NCBI RefSeq assembly: GCF_025465255.1
Contig: NZ_JAODNI010000204.1
Location: 1-64,000, forward strand
Length of the DNA stretch: 64,000 nt
Direction: 5' to 3'
Source of the DNA: Pseudonocardia sp.
GTDB lineage: Bacteria > Actinomycetota > Actinomycetes > Mycobacteriales > Pseudonocardiaceae
Part shown: positions 1 through 10,164 of the stretch, one piece after another
Position numbering within the stretch: the first letter of the stretch is position 1
How the letters are laid out: each line of letters starts with the position of its first letter
Notes under the pieces: model-generated
Database searches by the model: none
The model's input: the letters and a program-made list of their open reading frames with translations, nothing else
Told to the model about the DNA's origin: nothing
Position numbers and translations under genes: made by a program

Positions 1-10
1 GTTCCTTTCT
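1..10 (-). promoter_or_regulatory. Shine-Dalgarno of a gene just off the left edge
   Basis: Read on the minus strand, the first ten bases are AGAAAGGAAC, a good ribosome binding site placed so that a start codon would fall just outside the window. A divergent gene therefore probably starts immediately to the left. Nothing else of it is visible. Confidence 0.35.
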
Positions 11-122
11 GCTTGGTGGGGCTCCTCGGGGGGTACCCGGTGGGGTTGCTCGTCGGTCGGGCCTTATCGGGGTCGGCCCGCGGGTCGCTCGACGACGGGG
101 GGGCCGCCCCCACTTCCGCCCG

Positions 123-133
123 GCAACTGTTGC
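123..133. promoter_or_regulatory. Palindrome upstream of the marR gene (possible operator)
   Basis: GCAACTGTTGC is a perfect 5-1-5 palindrome in the gap between the presumed divergent gene at the left edge and the MarR gene. MarR proteins often bind such dyads in their own divergent promoter region. This is inference from position and symmetry only. Confidence 0.3.
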
Positions 134-242
134 GTCAGGCGCATTCTGTACCGGATGACGCTTGTCACCTCCCGGAACCACTCCTGCCGTGATCACCGTT
201 GACAGCGATGGTGTCTCGAGGATCGAGGCAAGAAGGAGAACG

Positions 243-704
243 GTGAACGACCTCGCAGCACGGCTGCGACAGGTGGTGGCGGTGGCGGACGCCTACCGGC
301 AGACCGTCGGGCAGGCACTGGGGCTGGGCACGTCGGGGACGACGATCCTGGTCCATCTGCTGCACGAGGGCTCCTGCACCCCGTCCGCGCTCGCCCGCAG
401 GGTGGGCGTGACGCCCGCGACCATCACCTCACAGCTGGATCGGCTCGAACTGGCCGGGCACGTCGTCCGGCGGAACAACCCGCGGGACCGCCGCAGCCTG
501 CTCATCGACCTCACCCCCCGCGGCCGGGCCACGGCCGAGACCGTCTGGGAGGTGTTCTTCCGGGACGTCATGGACGGGCTCGGGGACACCGACGCGGCCC
601 TGGCCGAGAACGTCGACCGCGTCCTGGAGCAGGTGGTCGAGCGGCTCGCCGCACGTGCCCGGGACATCCCCCGCATGACGGAGGCGCTCGAGAAGACCGG
701 TTGA
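243..704 (+). CDS. MarR family transcriptional regulator
   Basis: About 153 residues. The winged helix-turn-helix is clear: a recognition region around LARRVGVTPATITSQLDRLE, followed by the MarR wing signature NPRDRRSLLIDLTPRG. The frame is open to a TTG at 162, but the GTG at 243 is preceded by a strong Shine-Dalgarno (AGAAGGAGA), so I start there. MarR proteins are dimeric DNA-binding repressors or activators, often released by phenolic or other small ligands. The likely target is the divergent gene off the left edge, with the palindrome at 123-133 as a candidate site. The ligand cannot be read from the sequence. Confidence 0.85.
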   Translation: MNDLAARLRQVVAVADAYRQTVGQALGLGTSGTTILVHLLHEGSCTPSALARRVGVTPATITSQLDRLELAGHVVRRNNPRDRRSLLIDLTPRGRATAETVWEVFFRDVMDGLGDTDAALAENVDRVLEQVVERLAARARDIPRMTEALEKTG

Positions 705-1019
705 CTCGATCACCGAATCATCCGGAAATCACACTTCCGTCATTCACGATAATCTGTAGGAAAAAGCGGCTGTTCAGCCGAGTGAGGCCGCCCGCGGTTT
801 CCCTACAGTCGAATTCGCAACGATTGTGGCTACCGGCCGACCCCCGTGCTGCCGGTACCACGTTGCCGGAACCGCCGGACGATTCTTGCCCCCCGACCGT
901 CCGGCGGTTCCGATCCGGCCACCACCGCGCCACCGTCACCCGCCCGGGAACCCAGGATCACACCGGAAACCAGGGGGCAGGACGCGCGGCCACGCTCGCC
1001 AACCGGCAGGATTCCCTCC
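705..1019. other. 315-base gap between marR and treZ, no gene
   Basis: No convincing gene. The first 100 bases are notably less GC-rich than the surroundings, which fits a promoter region. A nested stem-loop lies at 754-808. The frame of treZ is open back to 846, but that stretch does not look like protein and treZ homologues begin at the position used here. Confidence 0.6.
754..808. repeat. Nested inverted repeat in the marR-treZ gap
   Basis: Outer arms CTGTAGG (754-760) and CCTACAG (802-808) enclose a perfect inner hairpin CGGCTG-TT-CAGCCG (767-780). There is no T-run, so it is not a classic intrinsic terminator. It could end marR transcription or sit in the treZ leader. Confidence 0.4.
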
Positions 1020-2765
1020 GTGGCTGAGTACGCGGTGTGGGCCCCCGAGAAGGACAGGGTCCGGGTGGTGGTCGACGGCGAGGCGTTCCCGATGGAGCGT
1101 GCGGCCGGCGGCTGGTGGCGGGTGGACGTCGAGGACAACGGTCCCGGTTCGGCGTACGCCTTCCTGATCGACGACGACGAGACCCCGTTGCCCGATCCGC
1201 GTTCGGCGTGGCAGCCGAGCGGAGTGCACGCCGCCTCCCGGCGCTACGACCACGACGCGTTCTGGTGGACGGACCAGGCCTGGACGGGCCGCACGCTGGC
1301 CGGCAGCGTCCTCTACGAGTGCCACATCGGCACGTTCACCGACGAGGGCACCTTCGACGCCGCGATCGAGAAGCTGGACCATCTGGTCGCGCTCGGGGTC
1401 GACATGGTCGAGGTGCTGCCCGTCAACGCCGTCGACGGGCCCCGGAACTGGGGCTACGACGGCGTCGGCTGGTACGCGGTCACCGAGAACTACGGCGGGC
1501 CGGACGGGTTCAAACGCTTCGTGGACTCGGCGCACGCCCGCGGGCTCGGCGTCGTGCTCGACGTCGTCTACAACCACCTCGGGCCCTCCGGCGCCTACCT
1601 GGACCGTTTCGGGCCGTACTTCGCGGGTGCCAACATCTGGGGCCCGTCGCTGAACCTCGACGGCGCGTGGTCGGACGAGGTGCGGCGCTTCGCGATCGAC
1701 AACGCGCTGATGTGGCTGCGGGACTTCCACGTCGACGGGCTGCGGATCGACGCCGTGCACGCGCTGCGGGACACCCGGGCCCAGCACGTCCTCGAGCAGC
1801 TCTCGAAGGAGGTCACGGCCCTGGAGGCGCACGTCGGCCGGCCGCTGTCGCTGATCGCGGAGTCCGACCTCAACGACCCGCGGATGATCACTTCACGCGA
1901 CGCGGGCGGACTCGGGATGGACGCCCAGTGGGCGGACGACATCCACCACAGCCTGCACACCGTGCTCACCGGGGAGTCCCAGGGCTACTACTCGGACTTC
2001 GCCGAGGCGGACCTCGCCGGGCTCGCGCACGTCCTCACGCACGGGTTCCTGCACGAGGGCACCTGGTCCAGCTTCCGGAAGCGGACGCACGGCGCCCCGG
2101 TGGACACGACCCGCATCCCGGGCCACCGGTTCGTCACCTACCTGCAGAACCACGACCAGATCGGCAACCGCGCCACCGGGGACCGGCTCACCCAGACGCT
2201 CTCCCCCGGCATCCTGGCCTGCGGGGCGGCGCTGCTGTTCACCTCGCCGTTCACCCCGATGCTGTTCATGGGCGAGGAGTGGGGCGCGCGAACGCCCTGG
2301 CAGTTCTTCTCCTACTTCCCGGCCGAGGGCCTGCGTGAGGCCGTCCGCAAGGGCCGGACCGCGGAGTTCGCCGAGCACGGCTGGGACAGCGACGTCGAGG
2401 TCCCGGACCCGAACGCCGAGAGCACCTTCACGGACTCCAAGCTGGACTGGACCGAGCCGCACCAGGAGCCGCACAAGACCCTGTTCGCCCTGTACAAGGA
2501 GCTCATCGCGCTGCGCCGGGCGTGGCCGGAGCTCTCGGACCCCTGGCTGGACGAGGTCGGCGTCGACGTCCACCCGGAGGCACGCACGCTGGTGATCCAC
2601 CGCGGGCGGCTGCGGGTGCTGGTGAACCTCGGCCCGGAGCAGGTGACGCTCGAGCTCGCGGCGCCCGTCGAGCGGATCCTGCTGGCGAGCGAGCCGGTGG
2701 TCGGCGAGGGCGACGCCCTGACGATGCCGGCCGAAGCCTTCGCGATCGTCGTCCTGGAGTCCTGA
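1020..2765 (+). CDS. treZ: Malto-oligosyltrehalose trehalohydrolase TreZ
   Basis: About 581 residues, the usual TreZ length. It belongs to glycoside hydrolase family 13 and releases trehalose from maltooligosyl-trehalose made by TreY, in the cytoplasm. An N-terminal carbohydrate-binding-like domain (roughly 1-90) precedes the (beta/alpha)8 barrel. Catalytic residues are visible: nucleophile D244 in DGLRIDAVHA, acid/base E281 in LIAESD, and D379 in LQNHDQIGNR. GTG at 1020 is chosen because homologues start with the AEYAVWAPE-type sequence and a GGCAGGA sits upstream. The usual partners treY and treX are not next to it in this window. Confidence 0.93.
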   Translation: MAEYAVWAPEKDRVRVVVDGEAFPMERAAGGWWRVDVEDNGPGSAYAFLIDDDETPLPDPRSAWQPSGVHAASRRYDHDAFWWTDQAWTGRTLAGSVLYECHIGTFTDEGTFDAAIEKLDHLVALGVDMVEVLPVNAVDGPRNWGYDGVGWYAVTENYGGPDGFKRFVDSAHARGLGVVLDVVYNHLGPSGAYLDRFGPYFAGANIWGPSLNLDGAWSDEVRRFAIDNALMWLRDFHVDGLRIDAVHALRDTRAQHVLEQLSKEVTALEAHVGRPLSLIAESDLNDPRMITSRDAGGLGMDAQWADDIHHSLHTVLTGESQGYYSDFAEADLAGLAHVLTHGFLHEGTWSSFRKRTHGAPVDTTRIPGHRFVTYLQNHDQIGNRATGDRLTQTLSPGILACGAALLFTSPFTPMLFMGEEWGARTPWQFFSYFPAEGLREAVRKGRTAEFAEHGWDSDVEVPDPNAESTFTDSKLDWTEPHQEPHKTLFALYKELIALRRAWPELSDPWLDEVGVDVHPEARTLVIHRGRLRVLVNLGPEQVTLELAAPVERILLASEPVVGEGDALTMPAEAFAIVVLES

Positions 2766-2778
2766 GCCCCCGCCCGAA

Positions 2779-2831
2779 CGCACGAACGGCACTTTCGCTC
2801 AAAAGGTCTGAACGAGAGTGCCGTTCGTGCG
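2779..2831. terminator. Long stem-loop between convergent treZ and mdh
   Basis: Perfect 15-base arms beginning CGCACGAACGGCACT face each other around a 23-base loop, and pairing continues imperfectly into the loop. It lies between two convergent stop codons, so a bidirectional transcription terminator is the likely role. Its inner core CGGCACTTTCG recurs in the inverted repeat at 20919-21008. Confidence 0.6.
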
Positions 2832-2843
2832 ATGAGGAGAGGG

Positions 2844-3839
<996 letters not shown>

Positions 3840-3938
3840 CTAGACCCTCGGCCCCCGGGCGCGCCGCGACGGGGATCACGCCCGGCGCCGCCCCTGCGCT
3901 CATCGGGTGACGCGCCGGTGCTTCCCTAGGCTGTCGCC

Positions 3939-5087
3939 ATGACCCGCCAGGCCGATCCCGGCGCCACCCCCACCGCCGCGCGGGCCCTCGCACCGGACCT
4001 CGCCCGTGGCGGGATGCTGCTGCTCATCGCCCTGGCGAACGCCCACGTCCTGCTGCACGGGCGGCCGCTGGGCGTCCGCGGCTACCCCGCCGAGCTCGAC
4101 CGCGTCTCCGCGGTCGTGGCGGCGGCGCAGCTCGTCCTGGTCGACGGCCGCGCCTATCCCCTGTTCGCGGTGCTGGTCGGCTACGGGGTGACCCAGCTCG
4201 CGCGCCGCCGGTCGGACGCGGGCGCCGAACCACGGGCCGTCACGTCCCTCGTCCGCCGGCGGGGCGGCGCGTTGCTGCTGATCGGGCTGGTGCACGGCCT
4301 GCTCCTGTTCCCCGGGGACATCATCGGCGCCTACGGCCTGACGACCGTGCTGCTGGCCGGGGTCCTGGTGGTGGGCGCCACGGTGTCCTTGCTCACCACC
4401 GCGGTGGTCGGGACCGTGGTCGGCACTTTCGTGGCCTTCGGCAGCGCCGCTGCGGACGGCCGGGGCACGAGCGTGCTGTTCTCCTCGGGCGTCCGGGACC
4501 CGCTGACCGCGCTGGTGAACCACGCGATCGAGTGGGGCCTGATCGGCGTGCTCTCCCAGACCCTCAGCGTCTTCGGCGCGGTCGCCTTCGGGGCGTGGGC
4601 GGCCCGTCGACGCATCCTCGACGAGCCGGAGCGCCACCGGGCGCTGTTGGCCCGGGTCGCGGCGGGCGGCCTCGCGGCGGCGGTCCTGGGCGGGCTGCCA
4701 CTGGCGCTCGCGGCGGCCGGACTCTGGACCATGGGCCCCGCCGTCGGCGGGCTGGTGCACGCCCTGCACGCCCTCACCGGCTACGCGGGCGGGCTCGGGT
4801 ACGCGGCGCTGTTCGGCCTGCTCGCGACCCGCGCCAGGAGCACGGGGGGCGGGCCGCTCGGGGCGTGCGGGCGACGCTCGCTGTCCTGCTACCTCGGCCA
4901 GTCCGTCGTGTTCGCCGCGCTGCTGCCCGCCTGGACACTGGACCTCGGCGCCCGGCTGACCGTGTGGCAGGTGTCCGTGCTGGCGGTCGGCACGTGGCTG
5001 CTGATCCTGGTGCTCGCCGTCGTCGCGGAACGGTACGGGGAGCGGGGCCCCGCGGAGCGCCTCCTGCGGCGGCTCACCTACGGCTGA
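3939..5087 (+). CDS. DUF418-type integral membrane protein
   Basis: 382 residues, mostly hydrophobic, with about eight to ten predicted membrane spans. The N-terminal pattern (PDLARGGMLLLIALANAH, then a span ending YPLFAVLVGYG) and the C-terminal part (GRRSLSCYLGQS) match the DUF418/YeiB family, whose function is unsettled; some members are thought to be acyl-transfer or transport-type proteins. Another small membrane protein follows 25 bases downstream and may be co-transcribed. Confidence 0.75.
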   Translation: MTRQADPGATPTAARALAPDLARGGMLLLIALANAHVLLHGRPLGVRGYPAELDRVSAVVAAAQLVLVDGRAYPLFAVLVGYGVTQLARRRSDAGAEPRAVTSLVRRRGGALLLIGLVHGLLLFPGDIIGAYGLTTVLLAGVLVVGATVSLLTTAVVGTVVGTFVAFGSAAADGRGTSVLFSSGVRDPLTALVNHAIEWGLIGVLSQTLSVFGAVAFGAWAARRRILDEPERHRALLARVAAGGLAAAVLGGLPLALAAAGLWTMGPAVGGLVHALHALTGYAGGLGYAALFGLLATRARSTGGGPLGACGRRSLSCYLGQSVVFAALLPAWTLDLGARLTVWQVSVLAVGTWLLILVLAVVAERYGERGPAERLLRRLTYG

Positions 5088-5112
5088 GCTGCCGCCGGGC
5101 TACCCTCGCCGT

Positions 5113-5589
5113 ATGGCCGGAAATGGCGGCGGACGCCCGGGTGGGGGCAAGAGGTCTCGGCCGGCGCGAGGCCGGCCCCGGGAGTCCTTCTCCTGGGAGG
5201 GCGGGCCGGGGTACCAGCCGATCGACCCCTCGGCGCAGCTCCCGCACGCACCGATGCCCGGCGCGCCGCCCTACCCGGCCGCCGAGGCACTCCCGCCGAC
5301 CGGCCTCCGGCCGGCCGTCCCCTACTCCCGCGCGCTCGCCGGCGCCGCCGTGTGGGCCGTCGTGGCGTTGCTGCTGGTGGTGCTGTTCGGCAGGCCCGGC
5401 AATGCCGTCGGCTGGGTGATCCAGCTCCTCTGGATCGCGATCTGCACGGCCGGCGCCTCCTGGCCGACCCACCAGGTGGCCAGGAAGCGCGGCTGGAGCG
5501 AGCTCTGGCGGCTCGCCCTGATCGCCTTCCCCGCGTTCTGGTTCCTGCGTGCCCTCACGTCGATCCTGACCGTCCTGCTGCTGACCTGA
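5113..5589 (+). CDS. Small membrane protein with Gly/Pro-rich N-terminus
   Basis: 158 residues, not assigned to a family. Residues 1-70 are basic, glycine- and proline-rich and probably disordered and cytoplasmic. They are followed by three hydrophobic segments (around AVWAVVALLLVVLFG, VIQLLWIAICTAGASW and the C-terminal FLRALTSILTVLLL). It follows the DUF418 gene in the same direction and is convergent with the CoA-binding gene, only five bases away. Confidence 0.65.
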   Translation: MAGNGGGRPGGGKRSRPARGRPRESFSWEGGPGYQPIDPSAQLPHAPMPGAPPYPAAEALPPTGLRPAVPYSRALAGAAVWAVVALLLVVLFGRPGNAVGWVIQLLWIAICTAGASWPTHQVARKRGWSELWRLALIAFPAFWFLRALTSILTVLLLT

Positions 5590-5593
5590 GCTC

Positions 5594-6088
5594 CTACGCC
5601 TCGCGCCGGCGGGCGCTGATCACGCCGGTGTCGAACCCGGCCAGGTGCAGCCCGCCGTGGAAACGCGCGTGCTCCACCTTCAGGCACCTGTCCATGACGA
5701 CGGCGAGCCCGGCGGCCTCCGCCTTCGCGGCCAGGGCCTCGTCCCACAGTCCGAACTGCAGCCACCACGTCTTCACCCCGTCCAGGGCGAGCACCTCGTC
5801 GAGCACGCCCCCGAGGTCCTCGGGGCGGCGGAACGTGTCCACCATGTCCGGGACGGCGGGCAGGTCCGCGAGCGTGGGGTACACAGGCCTGCCGAGAATC
5901 TCCGTCGCGTTGGGGTTCACGAACCAGACGTCGTAGTCCGTGCTGGCCAGCAGGTACGTCGCGACGAAGTTGCTGGCCCGCGCCGGGTTCGGCGACGCGC
6001 CGACCATGGCCACGGTCCGGGTCTCGCGCAGGATCCGCTGCCGCGCGAGCGCGGACGGGTTCGCCCAGGAATTCGGCACGGTGCCCAT
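5594..6088 (-). CDS. CoA-binding domain protein (YccU-like)
   Basis: 164 residues forming one Rossmann-type CoA-binding domain (CoA_binding_2), with the phosphate loop region VAMVGASPNPARASN and the conserved C-terminal block VVMDRCLKVEH. Such proteins resemble the N-terminal domain of succinyl-CoA synthetase alpha; the exact role is unknown. Its ATG shares one base with the TGA of the upstream sulfhydrylase gene, so the two are translationally coupled. The same pairing is common in actinobacteria as far as I recall. Confidence 0.85.
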   Translation of the reverse strand: MGTVPNSWANPSALARQRILRETRTVAMVGASPNPARASNFVATYLLASTDYDVWFVNPNATEILGRPVYPTLADLPAVPDMVDTFRRPEDLGGVLDEVLALDGVKTWWLQFGLWDEALAAKAEAAGLAVVMDRCLKVEHARFHGGLHLAGFDTGVISARRREA

Positions 6089-7386
6089 CAGGCCTCCTTC
6101 ACCGCGGCGGCCAGCGCCTGGTCCAGGTCCCAGAGGATGTCCTCCGGATCCTCGATGCCCACGCTGATCCGGATCAGGTCCTCCGGGACGCCCGCCTCCT
6201 CGAGCTGGGCGTCGGTGAGCTGCTGGTGCGTCGTCGAGCCCGGGTGCAGGACGAGCGTGCGGGCGTCGCCGACGTTGGCGAGGTGGCTGCAGAGCTGCAC
6301 GGACTCGATGAACCTCGCGCCCGCGGCCCGGCCGCCCTTCACCCCGAAGGCGAAGACCGCGCCCGGGCCCTTCGGCAGGTACCGCTTCGCGCGCTCGTGG
6401 TGCGGGTGGTCCGGCAGCCCGGCGTAGCGGACGTACTCGACGCGCGGGTCCGCCTGCAGCCACTCGGCGACGGCCTGGGCGTTCGCCACGTGCGCGTCCA
6501 TCCGGAACGGCAGCGTCTCCACGCCCTGGATCAGCAGGAACGCCGAGTGCGCGGACAGCGTGGCCCCGATGTCACGGAGCTGCTCGGCCCGCAGCTTGGT
6601 CAGGAAGCCGAGCTCCTGGAAGTTCCCCCACCACGTCAGGCCGCCGTAGGACGGGACGGGCTCGGTCATCGACGGGAAGCGCCCGTTGCCCCAGTCGAAC
6701 CGGCCGGACTCGATCACGACTCCGCCGAGCGTGGTGCCGTGCCCGCCGAGGAACTTCGTCGCCGAGTGGATCACGATGTCCGCGCCGTGCTCCATCGGCC
6801 GGCACAGGTACGGGGTCGCCAGCGTGGCGTCGACGATCAGCGGGACGCCCGCGGCGTGCGCGACCTCCGCGAGCCCGGCGATGTCCGCGACCTCACCGCC
6901 CGGGTTGGAGACGACCTCGGTGAACACGAACTTGGTCCTGTCCGTGATGGCCTTCGCGTAGTCCGCCGGGTCTCCCCCGCCGACGAACACGGTGTCCACG
7001 CCGAAGCGGCGCAGCGTCACGTCGAGCTGGGTGATCGTGCCGCCGTAGAGCCCGGACGCCGCGACGGCGTGGTCCCCCGCTCCCGCGAGGCACGCGAACG
7101 TGAGGAACTCCGCGGCCTGGCCGCTGGCCGTCGCCACCGCACCGATCCCGCCCTCGAGGCTGGCCAGCCGCTCCTCGAGCACGGAGACCGTGGGGTTCGC
7201 GATGCGGCTGTAGATCAGCCCGTACTTCTGCAGCGCGAAGAGGCTGGCGGCGTCGTTCGTGTCCTCGAAGACGAAGCTCGTCGACTGGTAGATCGGCACC
7301 GCCCGCGCTCCGACGGCCGAGTCCGGCACCGACCCCGCGTGCACCGCCCGGGTCCGGAAACCCCAGGCGCGATCCTGCTCCGTCAT
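6088..7386 (-). CDS. metY: O-acetylhomoserine (thiol)-lyase / sulfhydrylase
   Basis: 432 residues, a fold-type I PLP enzyme of the Cys/Met metabolism family, long form typical of O-acetylhomoserine sulfhydrylases. It makes homocysteine from O-acetylhomoserine and sulfide. The PLP lysine is K211 in IHSATKFLGGHGTTLGG. The N-terminal motif GFRTRAVHAG and the block IYQSTSFVFED are diagnostic. The frame runs far upstream to 7770, but MTEQDRAWGF at 7386 is the family start. It heads a two-gene unit with the CoA-binding protein. Confidence 0.93.
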   Translation of the reverse strand: MTEQDRAWGFRTRAVHAGSVPDSAVGARAVPIYQSTSFVFEDTNDAASLFALQKYGLIYSRIANPTVSVLEERLASLEGGIGAVATASGQAAEFLTFACLAGAGDHAVAASGLYGGTITQLDVTLRRFGVDTVFVGGGDPADYAKAITDRTKFVFTEVVSNPGGEVADIAGLAEVAHAAGVPLIVDATLATPYLCRPMEHGADIVIHSATKFLGGHGTTLGGVVIESGRFDWGNGRFPSMTEPVPSYGGLTWWGNFQELGFLTKLRAEQLRDIGATLSAHSAFLLIQGVETLPFRMDAHVANAQAVAEWLQADPRVEYVRYAGLPDHPHHERAKRYLPKGPGAVFAFGVKGGRAAGARFIESVQLCSHLANVGDARTLVLHPGSTTHQQLTDAQLEEAGVPEDLIRISVGIEDPEDILWDLDQALAAAVKEA

Positions 7387-7409
7387 GGCCCCATCCTGCC
7401 CCGCCCGGC

Positions 7410-8315
7410 TCAGGCGCGCGGCAGCCGGACCAGACCTTCCTGCATCGTGCTCGCCACCAGGACCCCCTCGCGCGTGTAGAAGCAGCCCATCCCCAGGCCG
7501 CGGCCACCGGACGCCGCCGGCGACCAGCATTCGTAGAGGAGCCATTCGTCCGCGCGGAAGGGCTGGTGGAACCACATGGCGTGGTCCAGGCTCGCCATCT
7601 GCACCTGCGTGGTGCTGACGTCGTGCCGGGACACCACCGATCCCAGGAGCGTGAGGTCGCTGACGTAGGTCAGCAGGCACAGGTGCAGCAACCGGTCGTC
7701 CGGCAGCACCCCGTCGGCCTTGATCCAGGCCCGCACCGGCTCGTCGGTGGCGACCCGGCCCTCGGTCCACACGGGCTCGTCGACCAGCCGGACGTCCAGC
7801 GAGCGCGGCAGCATCGTCAGCCAGCCGCCCTTGTCGCCGCCCACGACCCGTTCCGCGAGGTCGGGCAGGGCCTCCGGCTCGGGGACGCCGGCGGGCATCG
7901 GCGTGGTGTGCGCGAGCCCCGACTGGTCGACCTGGAACGAGGCCGAGAGCGCGAAGATCGCCTCCCCGCGCTGGATCGCGAGGACCCGGCGGGTGCTGAA
8001 GGAGCGGCCGTCGCGGATCCGTTCGGCCTCGAAGACGATCGGGATGCTCGGATCACCGTGCCGGATGAAGTACGCGTGCAACGAGTGGACGTGCCGGTCC
8101 GCCGGGACCGTCCGGCCCGCGGCGACGAGCGCCTGCCCCGCCACCTGGCCGCCGAACACGTTGGTCGGCGACTCGGCGGGGCTCACGCCCCGGAACAGGT
8201 TGACCTCGAGGACCTCCAGGTCCAGGAGGCGCACCAGATCGTCCAGGACGGCCTGCCCGCGTGGCGTCCCGTCGACCCCGACCTCGGTCCCGACCTGCGG
8301 ATCGCTGCTGCTCAC
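7410..8315 (-). CDS. tesB: Acyl-CoA thioesterase II
   Basis: 301 residues with the double hot-dog arrangement of TesB: an N-terminal half with NVFGGQVAGQALVAAGRTV and a C-terminal half with DHAMWFHQPFRADEWLLY. It hydrolyses acyl-CoA to free acid and CoA. GTG at 8315 is chosen because upstream codons have no family similarity. It lies just downstream of pyk in the same direction, the same neighbour pair as in mycobacteria. Confidence 0.93.
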   Translation of the reverse strand: MSSSDPQVGTEVGVDGTPRGQAVLDDLVRLLDLEVLEVNLFRGVSPAESPTNVFGGQVAGQALVAAGRTVPADRHVHSLHAYFIRHGDPSIPIVFEAERIRDGRSFSTRRVLAIQRGEAIFALSASFQVDQSGLAHTTPMPAGVPEPEALPDLAERVVGGDKGGWLTMLPRSLDVRLVDEPVWTEGRVATDEPVRAWIKADGVLPDDRLLHLCLLTYVSDLTLLGSVVSRHDVSTTQVQMASLDHAMWFHQPFRADEWLLYECWSPAASGGRGLGMGCFYTREGVLVASTMQEGLVRLPRA

Positions 8316-8337
8316 GCGTGCAGTCTCGCAGGTCGCG

Positions 8338-9759
8338 TCAGGCGTGATCCTCTTCGCCCAGCCGGTGGACCCGGATGAGGTTCGTCGAGCCGACCGTCGC
8401 GGGCGGCGAACCGGCCACGATGACCACCAGGTCACCGGGCTGGAAGCGGCCGATCGACAGCATGGCCTGGTCCACCTGGCGGACCATCGCGTCCGTGGAA
8501 TCCACCCGGTCCACCAGGAACGTCTCGACGCCCCAGGTCATGGCGAGCTGGCTGCGCACCTCGGGGGCGGGGGTGAACGCCAGCAGCGGCAGCCGCGTGT
8601 GCAGGCGGGAGAGCCGGCGCACGGTGTCCCCGGACTGGCTGAACGCGACCAGGGCACGGGCGGAGAGGCGCTCGCCGATGTCCCGCGCGGCGTAGGACAG
8701 CACGCCCCGCTTGGTCCGCGGCACGTGGTTCAGCGGCGGGACGCCGGCCGGTCCGGCCTCGACCGCCTCGATGATCGTCGCCATCGTGCGGACCGTCTTG
8801 ATCGGGAACCGGCCGACGCCCGTCTCGCCGGAGAGCATCAGCGCGTCCGCGCCGTCGAGCACCGCGTTCGCGACGTCCGAGGCCTCGGCGCGGGTCGGCC
8901 GCGAGTTGGTGATCATCGAGTCCAGCATCTGGGTGGCCACGATGACCGGCTTGGCGTTCTCCCGCGCGATCTGGATCGCCCGCTTCTGCACCAGCGGCAC
9001 GTTCTCCAGCGGCAGCTCGACGCCCAGGTCGCCGCGGGCGACCATCACGCCCTCGAACGCCAGCACGATGGCTTCGAGGTTGTCGACGGCCTCCGGCTTC
9101 TCGAGCTTGGCGATCACCGGCAGCCGGACGCCCTTGCCGTCCATGATCTTGTGCACCCCGTCGATGTCCGCGGGGCTGCGGACGAAGGACAGCGCGATCA
9201 CGTCCACGGACAGGTCCAGCGCGAACTCGAGGTCCAGGCAGTCCTTCTCCGACATGGCGGGGACCGACACGTTCATGCCGGGCAGGGATAGGCCCTTGTT
9301 GTTGCTGACCGGGCCGCCCTCGGTGACCTTGCAGACCACGTCGTCGCCCTCGACGGCCACGACGCGCAGGCCGACCTTGCCGTCGTCGATGAGCAGGCGG
9401 TCCCCCGCCCTGGCGTCCTCGGCGAGGCCCTTGTAGGTGGTCGAGACCCGGTCGTGCGTGCCGGGCACGTCCTCGACCGTGATCCGGACCTCCTCGCCGG
9501 TGTGCCACTCGGTGGGGCCGTCGGCGAACGTGCCGAGCCGGATCTTCGGCCCCTGCAGGTCCGCCAGGATGCCCACGGCACGGCCCGACGCGTCCGCGGC
9601 GGCGCGGACCATCTCGTAGACGCGCTTGTGGTCGTCCCGGGTCCCGTGGCTGAAGTTCAGCCGCGCGACGTCCATCCCCGCGTCGACGAGCTCCCGGATA
9701 CGGTCCGGGGTGGCCGTGGCGGGGCCGATGGTGCAGACGATCTTCGTACGGCGGGTCAC
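8338..9759 (-). CDS. pyk: Pyruvate kinase
   Basis: 473 residues. It converts phosphoenolpyruvate and ADP to pyruvate and ATP, the last step of glycolysis. Visible signatures are the N-terminal RRTKIVCTIGPA, substrate-binding LNFSHG, the active-site block VIAKLEKPEA, and MVARGDLGVELPLENVP. A C-terminal allosteric domain follows IIEAVEAG. The start is GTG at 9759. The gene is followed by tesB after 22 bases, probably one transcript. Confidence 0.97.
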   Translation of the reverse strand: MTRRTKIVCTIGPATATPDRIRELVDAGMDVARLNFSHGTRDDHKRVYEMVRAAADASGRAVGILADLQGPKIRLGTFADGPTEWHTGEEVRITVEDVPGTHDRVSTTYKGLAEDARAGDRLLIDDGKVGLRVVAVEGDDVVCKVTEGGPVSNNKGLSLPGMNVSVPAMSEKDCLDLEFALDLSVDVIALSFVRSPADIDGVHKIMDGKGVRLPVIAKLEKPEAVDNLEAIVLAFEGVMVARGDLGVELPLENVPLVQKRAIQIARENAKPVIVATQMLDSMITNSRPTRAEASDVANAVLDGADALMLSGETGVGRFPIKTVRTMATIIEAVEAGPAGVPPLNHVPRTKRGVLSYAARDIGERLSARALVAFSQSGDTVRRLSRLHTRLPLLAFTPAPEVRSQLAMTWGVETFLVDRVDSTDAMVRQVDQAMLSIGRFQPGDLVVIVAGSPPATVGSTNLIRVHRLGEEDHA

Positions 9760-9812
9760 ACGGGACAGCCTAGCGCGCTCTCTGTAACGATCAGGTTGGA
9801 GGCGAGGGAACA

Positions 9813-10151
9813 GTGCGGTGGTGGCCGGTGACGTTTGCGCTGCTGGTCAGCGTGGTCGTGCTGTTCGCTCCCGCATCCGGGTTGCCGACTGCTCTTTCCG
9901 GTGCGGACAAGCTTGTCCATCTGGCCCTGTTCACGCTTCTGGCGGTGGCCGCCAGGTTCGCCGGGACGGCGGCGTGGGCCGTGCTCGCCCTGTTGGCCGC
10001 GTACGCGGCGCTCTCCGAGGTGCTGCAGGCGCTGCTGCCGATCGGCCGGGACGGGAACGTGTCCGACGGGCTGGGCGACGTGGCGGGGGTGCTGCTGGGG
10101 GTCGCGGCCTACGCCGGGGTGCGGCGCCTCGTCACCGCGCCGCGGCCGTGA
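9813..10151 (+). CDS. VanZ-like membrane protein
   Basis: 112 residues with about four membrane spans. The pattern DKLVHLALFTLLA and the later ALSEVLQALLPIGR...VSDGLGDVAG is that of VanZ-type proteins, named after the teicoplanin-resistance protein but mostly of unknown function. It starts at GTG 9813, shortly after the divergent pyk start, and is convergent with the DUF2461 gene. Confidence 0.8.
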   Translation: MRWWPVTFALLVSVVVLFAPASGLPTALSGADKLVHLALFTLLAVAARFAGTAAWAVLALLAAYAALSEVLQALLPIGRDGNVSDGLGDVAGVLLGVAAYAGVRRLVTAPRP

Positions 10152-10164
10152 CCGGCGAACGCGA

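Noticed and set aside
162..242. Longer MarR start at TTG 162
   Set aside because: The GTG at 243 has a strong ribosome site directly upstream and the extra residues do not resemble MarR proteins.
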